Shown: one piece after another, positions 40,756 through 49,388 of the stretch
How positions within the stretch are numbered: the stretch's first letter is position 1
Layout of the letters: the number at the start of each line of letters is the position of its first letter
NCBI RefSeq assembly: GCF_029581275.1
Contig: NZ_CP120742.1
Location: 5,332,501-5,396,500, forward strand
From: Micromonospora sp. WMMD1155
GTDB taxonomy: Bacteria; Actinomycetota; Actinomycetes; Mycobacteriales; Micromonosporaceae
Length of the DNA stretch: 64,000 bases
Direction of reading: 5' to 3'
Position numbers and translations under genes: made by a program
The notes under the pieces: model-generated
Seen by the model: only the letters and a program-made list of their open reading frames with translations
Databases searched by the model: none
What the model was told of the DNA's origin: nothing

Positions 40756-42420
40756 TCATCCGACGGTGGTGGCCACGGCGCGGCCGGCCTGGCGGCCGGA
40801 GAAGAGACAGCCGCCCAGGAAGGTGCCTTCCAGCGCGCGGTAGCCGTGCATGCCGCCACCGCCGAACCCGCTGGCCTCGCCGGCGGCGTAGAGCCCGGGC
40901 ACCGGCTGGTCGGCGCCGTCCAGCACCCGACCGTCGAGGTCGGTGTGCAGGCCGCCCAGGGTCTTGCGGGTGAGCACATGCAGGCGCACGGCGATCAGCG
41001 GCCCGGCCTTCGGGTCGAGGATCCGGTGCGGCGCCGCGGTCCGCATGAGCCGGTCGCCCCGGTAGTTCCGGAAGTTGCGGATGGCGGCGATCTGCATGTC
41101 CTTGGTGAAGCTGTTGGTCAGTTCCCGGTCGCGGGCCTCGATCGTGCGCTGGATGTCGAGCGGGTCCAGCAGGGGCTCGTCGGTGAGCGCGTTCATGCCC
41201 TTCACCAGCTCGTGCAGCCGGTCGGCCACGACGAAGTCGGCGCCGTGTCGCTTGAACGCCTCCACCGGTGCCGGCGCGCCGGCACGGAGGCGCCCGAGCA
41301 CCTGTTTGACGCTGCGACCGGTCAGGTCCGGGTTCTGCTCCGAGCCGGAGAGCGCGAACTCCTTCTCGATGATCTTCTGGGTGAGAATGAACCAGCTGTG
41401 GTCGTGGCCGGTGGTGCGCAGGTGGGCGAGCGTGCCGAGGGTGTCGAATCCGGGGTAGAGCGGCACCGGCAGTCGTCGTCCGCGCGCATCGAGCCAGACG
41501 GAGGACGGCCCGGGCAGAATCCGGATGCCGTGCGCCTCCCAGATCGGGTTCCAGTTCTGGATGCCCTCGACGTAGTGCCACATCCGGTCGGGGTTGATCA
41601 CGGCGCCGCCGGCGTCCTGCGTGATGGTCAACATGCGGCCGTCCACATGGGCGGGCACGCCGCTGATCATGTGGGTGGGCGGAGTGCCGAGCCGTGTGGG
41701 CCAGTTGCGGCGGACCAGGTCGTGGTTGCCGCCGATGCCGCCGGAGGTGACGATGACGGCCTGCGCGGTGTAGTCGAAGTCGCCGATCGCTTCCCGCGAG
41801 CTGGCGACGCCGCGGGCGGCGTCGCTGGGCTCCAGGACCCGGCCCGTGGCGCCCACCACCGCGCCGTCGCTGACGGTCAGCGCGTCGACCCGGTGCCGGA
41901 AGGCGAACCGGACGAGGCCGCGTCCCGCGGCCTCCCGCACGATCGCGATGAACGGTTCGAGCAGCCCCGGCCCGGTACCCCAGGTGACGTGGAAGCGGGG
42001 CACCGAGTTGCCGTGTCCGGTGGCGTCGTAGCCGCCGCGCTCGGCCCAGCCGACGATGGGGAACATCTTGACGCCGAGGCCCCGCAGCCACGCGCGTTTC
42101 TCGCCGGCGGCGAAGTCGACGTACGCCTCGGCCCAGCGCCGTGGCCACGCGTCCTCGGGACGGTCGAACCCGGCGCTGCCTAGCCAGTCCTGCCAGGCGA
42201 GTTCGGTCGAGTCGCGGATGCCCATCCGGCGCTGCTCGGGCGAGTCGACCAGGAACAGCCCGCCGAACGACCAGAACGCCTGGCCGCCGAGGCTCTGCTC
42301 AGGCTCCTGGTCGAGCAGCAGGACGGATCGGCCGGCGGTGACGAGTTCGGCGGTGGCCACCAGTCCGGCGAGGCCCGCGCCGATCACCATCACGTCCGCG
42401 TCCGCTGTCCTGGTGGTCAT
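40756..42420 (-). CDS. FAD-dependent dehydrogenase (fumarate reductase / ketosteroid dehydrogenase-like)
   Basis: A 554-residue flavoprotein. N-terminal dinucleotide fold DVMVIGAGLAGLVATAELVT with LLLDQEPEQSLGGQAFWSFG, middle VIVTSGGIGGNHDLVRRNW, and the C-terminal FAD-binding signature GLYAAGEASGFGGGGMHGYR followed by ALEGTFLGGCLFSGRQAGR. This is the FAD-binding dehydrogenase family that includes soluble fumarate reductases and 3-ketosteroid-1-dehydrogenases; no heme or FMN domain is fused. It would oxidise or reduce an alpha,beta C-C bond of the cluster's substrate. GAAGGAG precedes the ATG, whose first bases overlap the upstream gene's stop (ATGA). Confidence 0.88.
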   Translation of the reverse strand: MTTRTADADVMVIGAGLAGLVATAELVTAGRSVLLLDQEPEQSLGGQAFWSFGGLFLVDSPEQRRMGIRDSTELAWQDWLGSAGFDRPEDAWPRRWAEAYVDFAAGEKRAWLRGLGVKMFPIVGWAERGGYDATGHGNSVPRFHVTWGTGPGLLEPFIAIVREAAGRGLVRFAFRHRVDALTVSDGAVVGATGRVLEPSDAARGVASSREAIGDFDYTAQAVIVTSGGIGGNHDLVRRNWPTRLGTPPTHMISGVPAHVDGRMLTITQDAGGAVINPDRMWHYVEGIQNWNPIWEAHGIRILPGPSSVWLDARGRRLPVPLYPGFDTLGTLAHLRTTGHDHSWFILTQKIIEKEFALSGSEQNPDLTGRSVKQVLGRLRAGAPAPVEAFKRHGADFVVADRLHELVKGMNALTDEPLLDPLDIQRTIEARDRELTNSFTKDMQIAAIRNFRNYRGDRLMRTAAPHRILDPKAGPLIAVRLHVLTRKTLGGLHTDLDGRVLDGADQPVPGLYAAGEASGFGGGGMHGYRALEGTFLGGCLFSGRQAGRAVATTVG

Positions 42421-43361
42421 GCCGGCTCCTTCGATTCGGTGAGCGAGTGGGCGGGCCGGCCGTCGAGGGCGGCGACGAGTTCCCTGGCGCCCTCCATCCC
42501 CGCGGCCAGCCGGGCCTCGGCAGTCTGCCCGGCCATGTGCGAGTAGACAGTGATGCCCGCCACGCCGCGCAGGACGCTGTCGGCGGGCAGCGGCTCCACG
42601 TCCACCACGTCGAGGGCTGCGCCCGCCAGCCGGCCGGACCGGACCGCCTCGACCAGGGCGGCCTCGTCCACGAGCGGCCCGCGTGCAGTGTTGATCAGGT
42701 GCGCGCCCGGCTTCATCCGGGCCAACGCGGCGGTGTCGATGAGATGGCGCGTGAGCGGGGTCAGTGCGGTGTGGACCGACACGAAGTCGGCGTCGCGCAG
42801 CAACTCGTCGAGCGTCACCCGGGTGACCGGCGCGGGCAGGCTGCCGGTGCACAGCACCGTCATACCGAAGGCGGCGGCCAGCGGCGCCACCTGCTGGGCC
42901 ACCGCGCCCCGCCCGATCAGGCCGAGCGTCTTGCCGCGCAGCTCGTGGCCGTCGGTGCGGGGCCAGCCGCCGGCGGCCACCCCGGCGGCCATCGGCACCA
43001 GGCACCGGGCCTGGGCGAGCAGCAACCCCATGGTGTACTCGGCCACCGCGTTGGCGTTGATCCCGGGCAGGTTGCTCACGCTGATCCCGAGCCGACCGGC
43101 GGCGGCCACGTCGACGGAGTCGTACCCGACTCCGGTACGCACGACGGCGCGCAGGTCCGATGCCTGGCGCAGCACCTCCGCGGTCATCGGCTCGTTGGCG
43201 ATCAGCGCCCCCTCGACGCCGGCCAGGGCCGCGATCAGCTGCTCCGGCCGGCGTGGTCCCCGCATGGGGTCGTGCCGCGTCGTGAAGCCGAGCCCGGTCA
43301 GGTAGGCGTCCACCTCGTCGCCCGGGGCGAGGTAGTCGGTGGTGATGAGGATGGTCGGCAT
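42417..43361 (-). CDS. D-isomer-specific 2-hydroxyacid dehydrogenase (SerA-like)
   Basis: A 314-residue NAD-dependent dehydrogenase. N-terminal catalytic domain LRAVVRTGVGYDSVDVAAAG and LPGINANAVAEYTMGLLLAQ; the NAD-binding motif is GKTLGLIGRGAVAQQVAPL (GxGxxAx, slightly atypical). Catalytic Arg lies in LINTARGPLVDEAALVEAVR, Glu in LDVVDVEPLP (aspartate/glutamate context), and the catalytic His in VYSHMAGQTAEA. It interconverts 2-hydroxy and 2-keto acids. Two adjacent ATG codons (43364 and 43361) overlap the MFS stop codon; either may be used. It fits a pathway degrading a hydroxy acid. Confidence 0.88.
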   Translation of the reverse strand: MPTILITTDYLAPGDEVDAYLTGLGFTTRHDPMRGPRRPEQLIAALAGVEGALIANEPMTAEVLRQASDLRAVVRTGVGYDSVDVAAAGRLGISVSNLPGINANAVAEYTMGLLLAQARCLVPMAAGVAAGGWPRTDGHELRGKTLGLIGRGAVAQQVAPLAAAFGMTVLCTGSLPAPVTRVTLDELLRDADFVSVHTALTPLTRHLIDTAALARMKPGAHLINTARGPLVDEAALVEAVRSGRLAGAALDVVDVEPLPADSVLRGVAGITVYSHMAGQTAEARLAAGMEGARELVAALDGRPAHSLTESKEPA

Positions 43362-44620
43362 CATTCGCTTCCGGTGAGGGTGACGGCCCGGTCGGCCCGG
43401 TGCACACGGTGCAGGCGTTCGAGACGTACGACGACGAGCACGGCGAGTACGGCGAGCACGGCGATGTAGAGCAGCATCCCGTCCCAGCCGACCAGGTCGA
43501 TCACCGCGCCGACCAGGGCGGGGCCGCCGAAGCCACCCAGGTACCAGGTGACCGCGTACAGGCCGGTGTAGGCGCCGAACACCCGGCTGGACGGCGCCAG
43601 GTTCCACAGCGCCACCGCCGCGTTGATCGTGAACGCGGCGGCGCCGGCCGAGGCAACACAGAACGCGACGACAGTGCCGGTGGCGGTCTGCACGACGGCG
43701 CCGGCCGCCAGCGCGACGGCGAAGACGCCGATGCCCACGAGGATGATCCGCAGCCGTCCGAAGCGCTCGGCCAGCAGCGCGGCCGGATAGGCGGCGGCCA
43801 CGTAGACGATGCCGCTGGGCAGGGTGAGCCCGCCCGCGTCGCCGCGGCTCAGGCCCAGCGCCTCCATGCCGTACGGGGTGATCAGCGACCGCGAGGCGAA
43901 CCATGCCCCGCCGAAGAGCAGGACGGTCAGCAGCAGCAGGAGCCGGCGGCGATCCTGGTCGGTGAACAGGCCGGCGACGATCTGCCGCAGCGGTTGGCTG
44001 ACCGCGGCGGGACCGGCGGAGGACTCCTCGGCCACCGCGGCCCGGTAGGCCGCCGACCGGCTGTCGCGCACGTTGGCCAGCAGCACGAACGTGGCGGCCA
44101 ACATGATCACCGACGGGATGACGAAGGCTGCCCTCGGATGCTCGTCCACCACGAGCAGGCTGATCAGCGACGCGACGATGATGGTCAGTGCGGTCGCGAT
44201 CTTCACGACGGCGTTCGCCCGGCTGCGTCGTTGCGGGGGCAGGAAATCGGGCACCAACGACTCCGCCAGCGGTCGGGTGGTGTTGGCGATCAGCGCGTAA
44301 CAGAACATCACCACCACCAGCGTGGTCAGCGACGTGGTCCACGGCAGGAGGACGAAGACCAGCGCGGCCAGGGGCATGCCCACCGCGAGGTACGGGATCC
44401 GCCGCCCCCACCGGGTCCGGGTGTTGTCGGACCGGTTGCCGATCCAGGGCTGGACGAAGATTCCCAGCAGGTTGTCCATCCCCATCAGCGCGCCCACGAG
44501 CGCCGTGCTCGTCACGTGCTCGCGCAGCAGGACGGGCACCTGATTGTCATAGAAGTTCCAGGTCGACTCCTGGGCGAAGAGTGCGAGGGCGATGAAGAAC
44601 GTGATCCGTCGGTTGGACAC
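43361..44620 (-). CDS. MFS transporter (probable substrate importer of the cluster)
   Basis: A 419-residue membrane protein with about 12 spans (ITFFIALALFAQESTWNFYD, QPWIGNRSDNTRTRWGRRIP loop 2-3 motif, YVAAAYPAALLAERFGRLRI loop 8-9). The RSDNTRTRWGRRIPY motif and overall shape resemble the sugar-cation/SLC45-like branch of the superfamily. A GTG start follows an excellent AAGGAGGTGGA site. It is first in the operon MFS - dehydrogenase - FAD protein - AtuA - DUF4387, all with overlapping ends, and faces a GntR gene across a 98-base operator region, so it most likely imports the compound degraded. Confidence 0.87.
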   Translation of the reverse strand: MSNRRITFFIALALFAQESTWNFYDNQVPVLLREHVTSTALVGALMGMDNLLGIFVQPWIGNRSDNTRTRWGRRIPYLAVGMPLAALVFVLLPWTTSLTTLVVVMFCYALIANTTRPLAESLVPDFLPPQRRSRANAVVKIATALTIIVASLISLLVVDEHPRAAFVIPSVIMLAATFVLLANVRDSRSAAYRAAVAEESSAGPAAVSQPLRQIVAGLFTDQDRRRLLLLLTVLLFGGAWFASRSLITPYGMEALGLSRGDAGGLTLPSGIVYVAAAYPAALLAERFGRLRIILVGIGVFAVALAAGAVVQTATGTVVAFCVASAGAAAFTINAAVALWNLAPSSRVFGAYTGLYAVTWYLGGFGGPALVGAVIDLVGWDGMLLYIAVLAVLAVLVVVRLERLHRVHRADRAVTLTGSE

Positions 44621-44654
44621 ACGTCCACCTCCTTGTGTCCCCGGTCACGTTAAA

Positions 44655-44686
44655 TTGCTGTAGCAAACTCGTCAACAGTTGCAAAC
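44655..44686. promoter_or_regulatory. Probable GntR operator in the divergent promoter
   Basis: An AT-rich 100-base gap contains the palindrome TTGCTGTAGCAA (44655-44666), then GTTGCAAAC (44678-44686, with central TTGCAA), and a further half site TTGCT at 44691. The recurrent TTGC/GCAA halves are consistent with a FadR/GntR dimer controlling both the MFS operon and its own gene. Confidence 0.55.
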
Positions 44687-44718
44687 GAAGTTGCTATGTC
44701 ATGCGCTAGAGTGCGGTC

Positions 44719-45408
44719 ATGACGACAGCCGGGACGCTCGCCGATCAGGCGTACCGACAAGTTCGCACCGCGATCGCCACCGGCGAACTCGCGCCGGGAG
44801 AGAAGGTGACCGAGCGCGGCATGGCCGAGCGGCTCGCGGTCAGCCCCACACCGGTCCGCGAGGCCCTGCGCCGGCTGGAGCTCGACGGGCTGATCGAGCG
44901 GATCGGGCCGCGTACCGTGCTGGTCGCCGCCATCCGCGACGCCGCCATCGACGACCTCGCGGAGGTGGAGGTCGGCCTGCGTGGCCTCGTCGCCCGCTTC
45001 GCCGCCCGACACGCCACCGCCGAGCAGCTCGACGCGCTCGACGCCATTCTCGACCGCGCCGACGACCTGCTGATCCTCCTCAAGGAGCGGTCCGCGCAGG
45101 GCGGGCCGGTCGAGCGGCACCTCACCGAACTGCTCGACACCATGCAGCAGTTCAACGACACGGTCAGTGCCTGCGCGCACAACCCGGTGCTGGTCCGGAT
45201 GCTCGAGCAGAGCCGCGTGTTCTCCCGCCCGCAGCGCCGCGAGCTGCTCCTGCAACGGGTGGCGGAGGACGACACGTTCGGTCTGGAGCGATACGGCAGC
45301 CACCGGGCCCTGGTCCGGGCGCTACGCGCGGGCGACTCCGCCGCCGCGGAGCGCATCGCACTCGAGGACTCACAGGGCGGTCTCGCAGCGCTTCGGGAGG
45401 CGCCGTGA
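44719..45408 (+). CDS. GntR-family (FCD-type) transcriptional regulator
   Basis: A 229-residue regulator. N-terminal winged helix: LADQAYRQVRTAIATGELAP, then VTERGMAERLAVSPTPVREA and LRRLELDGLIERIGPRTVLV. The C-terminal helical FCD-like domain has metal/ligand His residues (VERHLTELLDT, YGSHRALVRALRAGDSAAAE). It probably represses the divergent import/degradation operon and its own co-transcribed dehydrogenase until the substrate appears. Its stop overlaps the next GTG (GTGA). Confidence 0.9.
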   Translation: MTTAGTLADQAYRQVRTAIATGELAPGEKVTERGMAERLAVSPTPVREALRRLELDGLIERIGPRTVLVAAIRDAAIDDLAEVEVGLRGLVARFAARHATAEQLDALDAILDRADDLLILLKERSAQGGPVERHLTELLDTMQQFNDTVSACAHNPVLVRMLEQSRVFSRPQRRELLLQRVAEDDTFGLERYGSHRALVRALRAGDSAAAERIALEDSQGGLAALREAP

Positions 45409-46502
45409 CCACCCACCGGATCGCCGTCATTCCCGGTGACGGCATCGGTAAGGAGGTCGTCCCGGCCGGCCTCGACGCGCTGCACGCCACGGCACGTCGT
45501 TTCGACCTGACGCTCACCTTCGACAGCTTCGACTTCGCCAGCGCCGACTACTGGCAGCGGCACGGCGCGATGCTGCCGCCCGACTGGGAACAGACGCTGC
45601 GTGGCTACGACGCCATCTACTTCGGCGCGGTGGGCTGGCCGGAGGTCGTACCCGACCATGTCTCGCTCTGGGGCAGCCTCCTGCAGTTCCGGCGGGTCTT
45701 CGACCAGTACGTGAACCTGCGCCCCTGCCGGCTCATGCCCGGCGTCCGCAGCCCCCTGGCCGGCCGGCTCCCCGGCGACATCGACTTCGTCGTCGTCCGG
45801 GAGAACACCGAGGGCGAGTACTCCAGCGTGGGTGGACGGATCTTCGAGGGCACCGACCGGGAAACCGTCCTACAGGAGACGATCATGACCCGCGTCGGCG
45901 TCGACCGCGTCCTGCGCTTCGCCTTCGAGCAGGCCGACCGTCGCCCGAAACGGCACCTGACGTCCGCCACCAAGAGCAACGGCATCTCCATCTCCATGCC
46001 GTACTGGGACGAGCGGGTGGCCGCGATGGGCGAGCGGTTCCCCGACGTCCGCCTCGACAAGTTCCACATCGACGCGCTCGCGGCGCAGTTCGTCCTCCAT
46101 CCGGAGTGGTTCGACGTGGTCGTGGCCAGCAACCTGTTCGGCGACATCCTCTCCGACCTCGGCCCGGCCTGCACCGGCACACTCGGCATCGCACCGAGCG
46201 CCAACATCAACCCTGAACGTGAGCATCCGAGCCTGTTCGAGCCTGTGCACGGCTCCGCACCCGACATCGCCGGCAAAGGCATCGCCAACCCGATCGGCCA
46301 GATCTGGTGCGGCTCGATGATGCTGGAACACCTCGGTCACCCGGAGGCCGCCGCCCACCTGCTCGGCGCGGTCGAGGACGTCCTGGCGTACGGGCCCGAA
46401 CAGGCACCACTGACCCCCGACCTACACGGCACCGGCACGACGGCGGAGCTGGGCCGGGCGATCGCCGAGAGGGTCGGCGAACGCCCGTCCGGCACCGCAT
46501 GA
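45405..46502 (+). CDS. Tartrate/D-malate dehydrogenase-like decarboxylating dehydrogenase
   Basis: A 365-residue beta-decarboxylating dehydrogenase of the isocitrate/isopropylmalate family. N-terminal HRIAVIPGDGIGKEVVPAGL; substrate Arg motif LLQFRRVFDQYVNLRPCRLM; VVRENTEGEYSSVGGRIFEG; catalytic Lys/Asp blocks TSATKSNGISISMPYWDE and VVVASNLFGDILSDLGPACT; NAD adenine-site FEPVHGSAPDIAGKGIANPI. The RENTEGEYS..GGR and SMPYWDE patterns are those of tartrate dehydrogenase/D-malate dehydrogenase rather than LeuB. It would oxidise a 2-hydroxy-dicarboxylate. GGGAGG precedes the GTG, which overlaps the GntR stop; co-regulation with the divergent operon is expected. Confidence 0.88.
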   Translation: MTTHRIAVIPGDGIGKEVVPAGLDALHATARRFDLTLTFDSFDFASADYWQRHGAMLPPDWEQTLRGYDAIYFGAVGWPEVVPDHVSLWGSLLQFRRVFDQYVNLRPCRLMPGVRSPLAGRLPGDIDFVVVRENTEGEYSSVGGRIFEGTDRETVLQETIMTRVGVDRVLRFAFEQADRRPKRHLTSATKSNGISISMPYWDERVAAMGERFPDVRLDKFHIDALAAQFVLHPEWFDVVVASNLFGDILSDLGPACTGTLGIAPSANINPEREHPSLFEPVHGSAPDIAGKGIANPIGQIWCGSMMLEHLGHPEAAAHLLGAVEDVLAYGPEQAPLTPDLHGTGTTAELGRAIAERVGERPSGTA

Positions 46503-46549
46503 GGTGGCGGCACGTCGTCGGCCCCATTCGACTGGCTGAACGTGTGGCC

Positions 46550-46576
46550 GGCGGTGCCGATCGAGGCGGCACCGCC
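46550..46576. terminator. Hairpin terminator between convergent genes
   Basis: GGCGGTGCCG (46550-46559) pairs perfectly with CGGCACCGCC (46567-46576) around a 7-base loop, located 48 bases after the tartrate-dehydrogenase-like gene and before the convergent VOC gene. Confidence 0.55.
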
Positions 46577-46667
46577 GCCGACCACCCCGCGACGGACAGA
46601 CCCTCAGCGTCTTCGGCTTAACGGAGGGCACTCCCTACGTCGCAGGGTGAGGATGTCCGATGGCAGT

Positions 46668-47063
46668 CTAGGTCTGCGGTGCCAGCGTGCGCAGGACGCA
46701 GAACTCATTGCCCTCGGGGTCCGCCATGACCACCCAACTTCGGCCTTCCCCCTGGCCCACATCCGTCTTGGTAGCGCCGAGGTCGAGCAATCTGGTCACC
46801 TCGTCCTCGGTGCTGCCGTCGATCGGGCTGATGTCGAGGTGAAGTCGGTTTTTCACCGTCCTGCCCTCAGGTACCCGGATGAACAGCAGAGTGGGCGGCA
46901 TCTGACGGGCCCGGACATCCTCGACGGTCGGCACCCAGGAGCCGATCTCGACCTTGCCCTCGGTCCGGTCGATCACCTTGAGGTCCAGGACCTCGCACCA
47001 GAAGGCCGCGAGTCTCGCCGGATCGCGGCAGTCAAAGGTCAGCTCGGTGAACCTGCTCGTCAT
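46668..47063 (-). CDS. VOC-fold protein (glyoxalase-like)
   Basis: A 131-residue protein with one glyoxalase-like domain: MTSRFTELTFDCRDPARLAA, FWCEVLDLKVIDR, LHLDISPIDGSTEDEVTRLL and WVVMADPEGNEFCVLRTLAP. The His of LHLDI and Glu of GNEFCVL are typical metal-ligand positions. This is the glyoxalase_6-type VOC family common in actinomycetes and of unknown substrate. GAGGGAAGG lies just before the ATG. A dispersed-repeat half (47097-47116) lies upstream. Confidence 0.87.
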   Translation of the reverse strand: MTSRFTELTFDCRDPARLAAFWCEVLDLKVIDRTEGKVEIGSWVPTVEDVRARQMPPTLLFIRVPEGRTVKNRLHLDISPIDGSTEDEVTRLLDLGATKTDVGQGEGRSWVVMADPEGNEFCVLRTLAPQT

Positions 47064-47168
47064 GACCTTCCCTCAGTGTGCGGTGGGGGGACGTCTGTCA
47101 ACCTGGTGATGGATGGTGGGCCGCCGGGGCGGTGTGACCCGGTGCAAGCCTGGGACCGCCCACAGCGG

Positions 47169-48056
47169 CTACGTCGTTCGCCGCACCTCGGTGACGGCTT
47201 GAACGAAGGCGCGTATCAGCGCGTTCTCTCCGCCGTTGCGCCACACCGGCGCGTAGTGCAGCACCGGTCCGTCGGTGATGGGCAGGAAGGTGATGTCGCC
47301 TCGCTGCCGGGTGGATGCCACGTCCGATCCGATCGGAGACACGACGCTACCGCTGGCGATCGCGCGGAAGGCCTCCTCGAGGGTGACGATGCCCAGTCCG
47401 CGCCGGACGGGCCGCCCGGCCGGGGTGGTGGACGGGGTGTGCGCCTCCCACACGTAGTCGGGAATGGGTCCCTCGGGGTAGACCACCGGATGATCGCCGA
47501 GGTCCTCCAGCTCGACGCTGCCCTGACCGGCCAGCGGATGACCGGCGGCCACCGCCAACACCAGCTCCTCGCGGTGCAGGACCGGCCCGACCGTGAGGTC
47601 AGGCTCACGGATGGGTAGCCAGACAATCCCGATGTCGACCGAACCGGCCCGCAGCGGCCCGAGCGGATCGGTCGGCAGTACCTCGCGCAGGCGCAGCTCG
47701 CACTGCGGGTGCCGCTGCCGGAACAGATCGAGGACGGCCTCGACCGACTGGTAGTGGGTGGCCATCGTGCCGATGGTCAGCGTGCCGGCCTGGCCGCGGG
47801 CGGTAGCGGTGGCCTCCTCGATGCCGGAGATGATCTCGCGGTAACCGGCGCGCAGGCGGTCGCGTAACCGCTCGCCGAGTGGGGTGAGCCGAACGGCACG
47901 ACTCGTACGCTCGAAGAGGCCCCCGCCGATCCGGCGTTCCTGCTGTTTGATCGACTGACTGACCCGCGACTGGGACACGTGCAGACGCTCGGCCGTGCGA
48001 CCGAAGTGAAGCTCTTCGGTCAGCGTCAGAAAGATCTCGATATCGCGCAGTTCCAC
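47169..48056 (-). CDS. LysR-family transcriptional regulator
   Basis: A 295-residue LysR protein. N-terminal winged helix MELRDIEIFLTLTEELHFGR, TAERLHVSQSRVSQSIKQQE and LFERTSRAVRLTPLGERL; C-terminal effector domain from about residue 90 (GTLTIGTMATHYQSVEAVLD, LRAGSVDIGIVWLPIREPDL, LVLAVAAGHPLAGQGSVELE). GTG start at 48056. It is divergent from a GNAT gene across 189 bases but no clear T-N11-A site was picked out, so its target is uncertain. Confidence 0.9.
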   Translation of the reverse strand: MELRDIEIFLTLTEELHFGRTAERLHVSQSRVSQSIKQQERRIGGGLFERTSRAVRLTPLGERLRDRLRAGYREIISGIEEATATARGQAGTLTIGTMATHYQSVEAVLDLFRQRHPQCELRLREVLPTDPLGPLRAGSVDIGIVWLPIREPDLTVGPVLHREELVLAVAAGHPLAGQGSVELEDLGDHPVVYPEGPIPDYVWEAHTPSTTPAGRPVRRGLGIVTLEEAFRAIASGSVVSPIGSDVASTRQRGDITFLPITDGPVLHYAPVWRNGGENALIRAFVQAVTEVRRTT

Positions 48057-48245
48057 CAGATGGCCCTATCTCCGATCATCACGACCTCGAACTGGGCAGT
48101 CTACGGCCGCGACGGGAGCGGGCTGCACGAGCGTGCTCGGACCGCCGGCCTTCGCAGATTCGGTCGTCGATCGATCACCAGTGGCTAATGCGGCGATGCG
48201 ATCTTCTGCGTTGTTCGGCCGGGGCGGCCGGGCGATGGTGGACGC

Positions 48246-49046
48246 ATGAGCGAAAGCGTGATCGACGTCGTGGCGGCGCCGGATCATCTCGGGACCCCAC
48301 GCTGGCACGCGGTGACGTCGCCCGGTTCGGTGGCCGGGGTCGCCGATCTACGTCCGGTCATGCCGTTCGAGTACGAACCGCCACCGCCGACCGCCCTGCG
48401 GCCGGGCGCTCTCGAGCTGAACCTGTACGTGCAGCCGCAGTGGCGTCGTCGAGGGATCGGTTCGCGGCTGCTGGCCGCCGTCGGTGCGTACGCCGTGGGG
48501 CAGCGGTTGATCATGGAGGCCGGCCCGGGTTCCGCCGCGCAGTCGTTCTGTGAGCGGCACGGATTCCGGCGCACCGGATCCAGGAGCCACGATCTGCTCA
48601 CCTACTGCGATGTCCACCAAGCCTGGCTGGGTGAGTTGGTCGACGTCGAGCACCCCGGATACCGACTGCGTCACTGGACCGGGGATCCGTGCGGCGCGAC
48701 CAGCGTCGAGCAACTGCTCCGGCATCCGAGCCGGCCCGGTGAGGCGGTGGTGAGCGCCGCCGAGGCGGACGGCGGCGTGGTCGCCTATGTCCTGGCGATG
48801 ACGGGTGCACTGCCGCAGAGTCGCGCCCGCCAGTACGGCCCGGCCGTGCTCGTCGGTCATCGCGGACGGGGGCTGGGACTGTGGGTCAACGCCGCTCTGC
48901 TCACGCGACTGCGCGCGATCCACCCACATGTCGAGGAGATCGAAACCCGAACCGGTCACGACGAGGCCGGCCTGCGCGCCCTGCGTCGACACCTCGGCTT
49001 CCGCCCTCTCGGGCGGCGTCTCCGCTACGAACTCACCCTGCCGTAA
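48246..49046 (+). CDS. Tandem-domain GNAT acetyltransferase
   Basis: A 266-residue protein with two GNAT-like halves. The first has the acetyl-CoA loop LNLYVQPQWRRRGIGSRLLA (Q/RxxGxG as RRRGIGSRL) near residue 75. The second has AVLVGHRGRGLGLWVNAALL (HRGRGLG) near 210 and ends FRPLGRRLRYELTLP. This duplicated architecture is seen in actinomycete GNATs related to mycothiol synthase and aminoglycoside-type acetyltransferases. Substrate unknown. Confidence 0.83.
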   Translation: MSESVIDVVAAPDHLGTPRWHAVTSPGSVAGVADLRPVMPFEYEPPPPTALRPGALELNLYVQPQWRRRGIGSRLLAAVGAYAVGQRLIMEAGPGSAAQSFCERHGFRRTGSRSHDLLTYCDVHQAWLGELVDVEHPGYRLRHWTGDPCGATSVEQLLRHPSRPGEAVVSAAEADGGVVAYVLAMTGALPQSRARQYGPAVLVGHRGRGLGLWVNAALLTRLRAIHPHVEEIETRTGHDEAGLRALRRHLGFRPLGRRLRYELTLP

Positions 49047-49388
49047 CCGGCGGCCCTGACTCCAAATCCAGCGGCGCACCCGGGTCGACTCGTGCCGTGA
49101 AGAGAGGTTTGTCATGAAACATCCTATCCGCCCCCTGGCGTCCGCCGTCCCGGTCGGGAGCCGAGACCCACCCGGTGATCGCCGCCGCTGGGCCCATCGC
49201 CCTGACCTCGGTAACCGGCCTGGTCGGACACGTACTCGCGGAGAAGTCCACGGGCATGGACCTCGGCGAACGAGCCCGACGAGGCGGCGCCGTAACGGGT
49301 CGAGAGCGCCCGCGCTCGGCACCTGGCCGTCGCGGCCGAACGGCCGTCACCGGCATGTCCGTGTCAATCAGCCAGATCAGGGGCCGTC
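49047..49388 (+). other. Untranslated leader upstream of the ABC-F resistance gene
   Basis: 342 bases with no supportable full gene. An ATG at 49114 with AGAGAGG upstream opens a reading frame (MKHPIRPLASAVPVG) that overlaps the ABC-F gene in another frame, which could act as a leader peptide. A second frame from a GTG at 49175 (VIAAAGPIALTSVTGLVGHV) looks protein-like but runs out. Long leaders with upstream reading frames are typical of ribosome-protection ABC-F genes that are induced by antibiotic through attenuation; I could not draw a convincing attenuator by eye. Confidence 0.4.
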
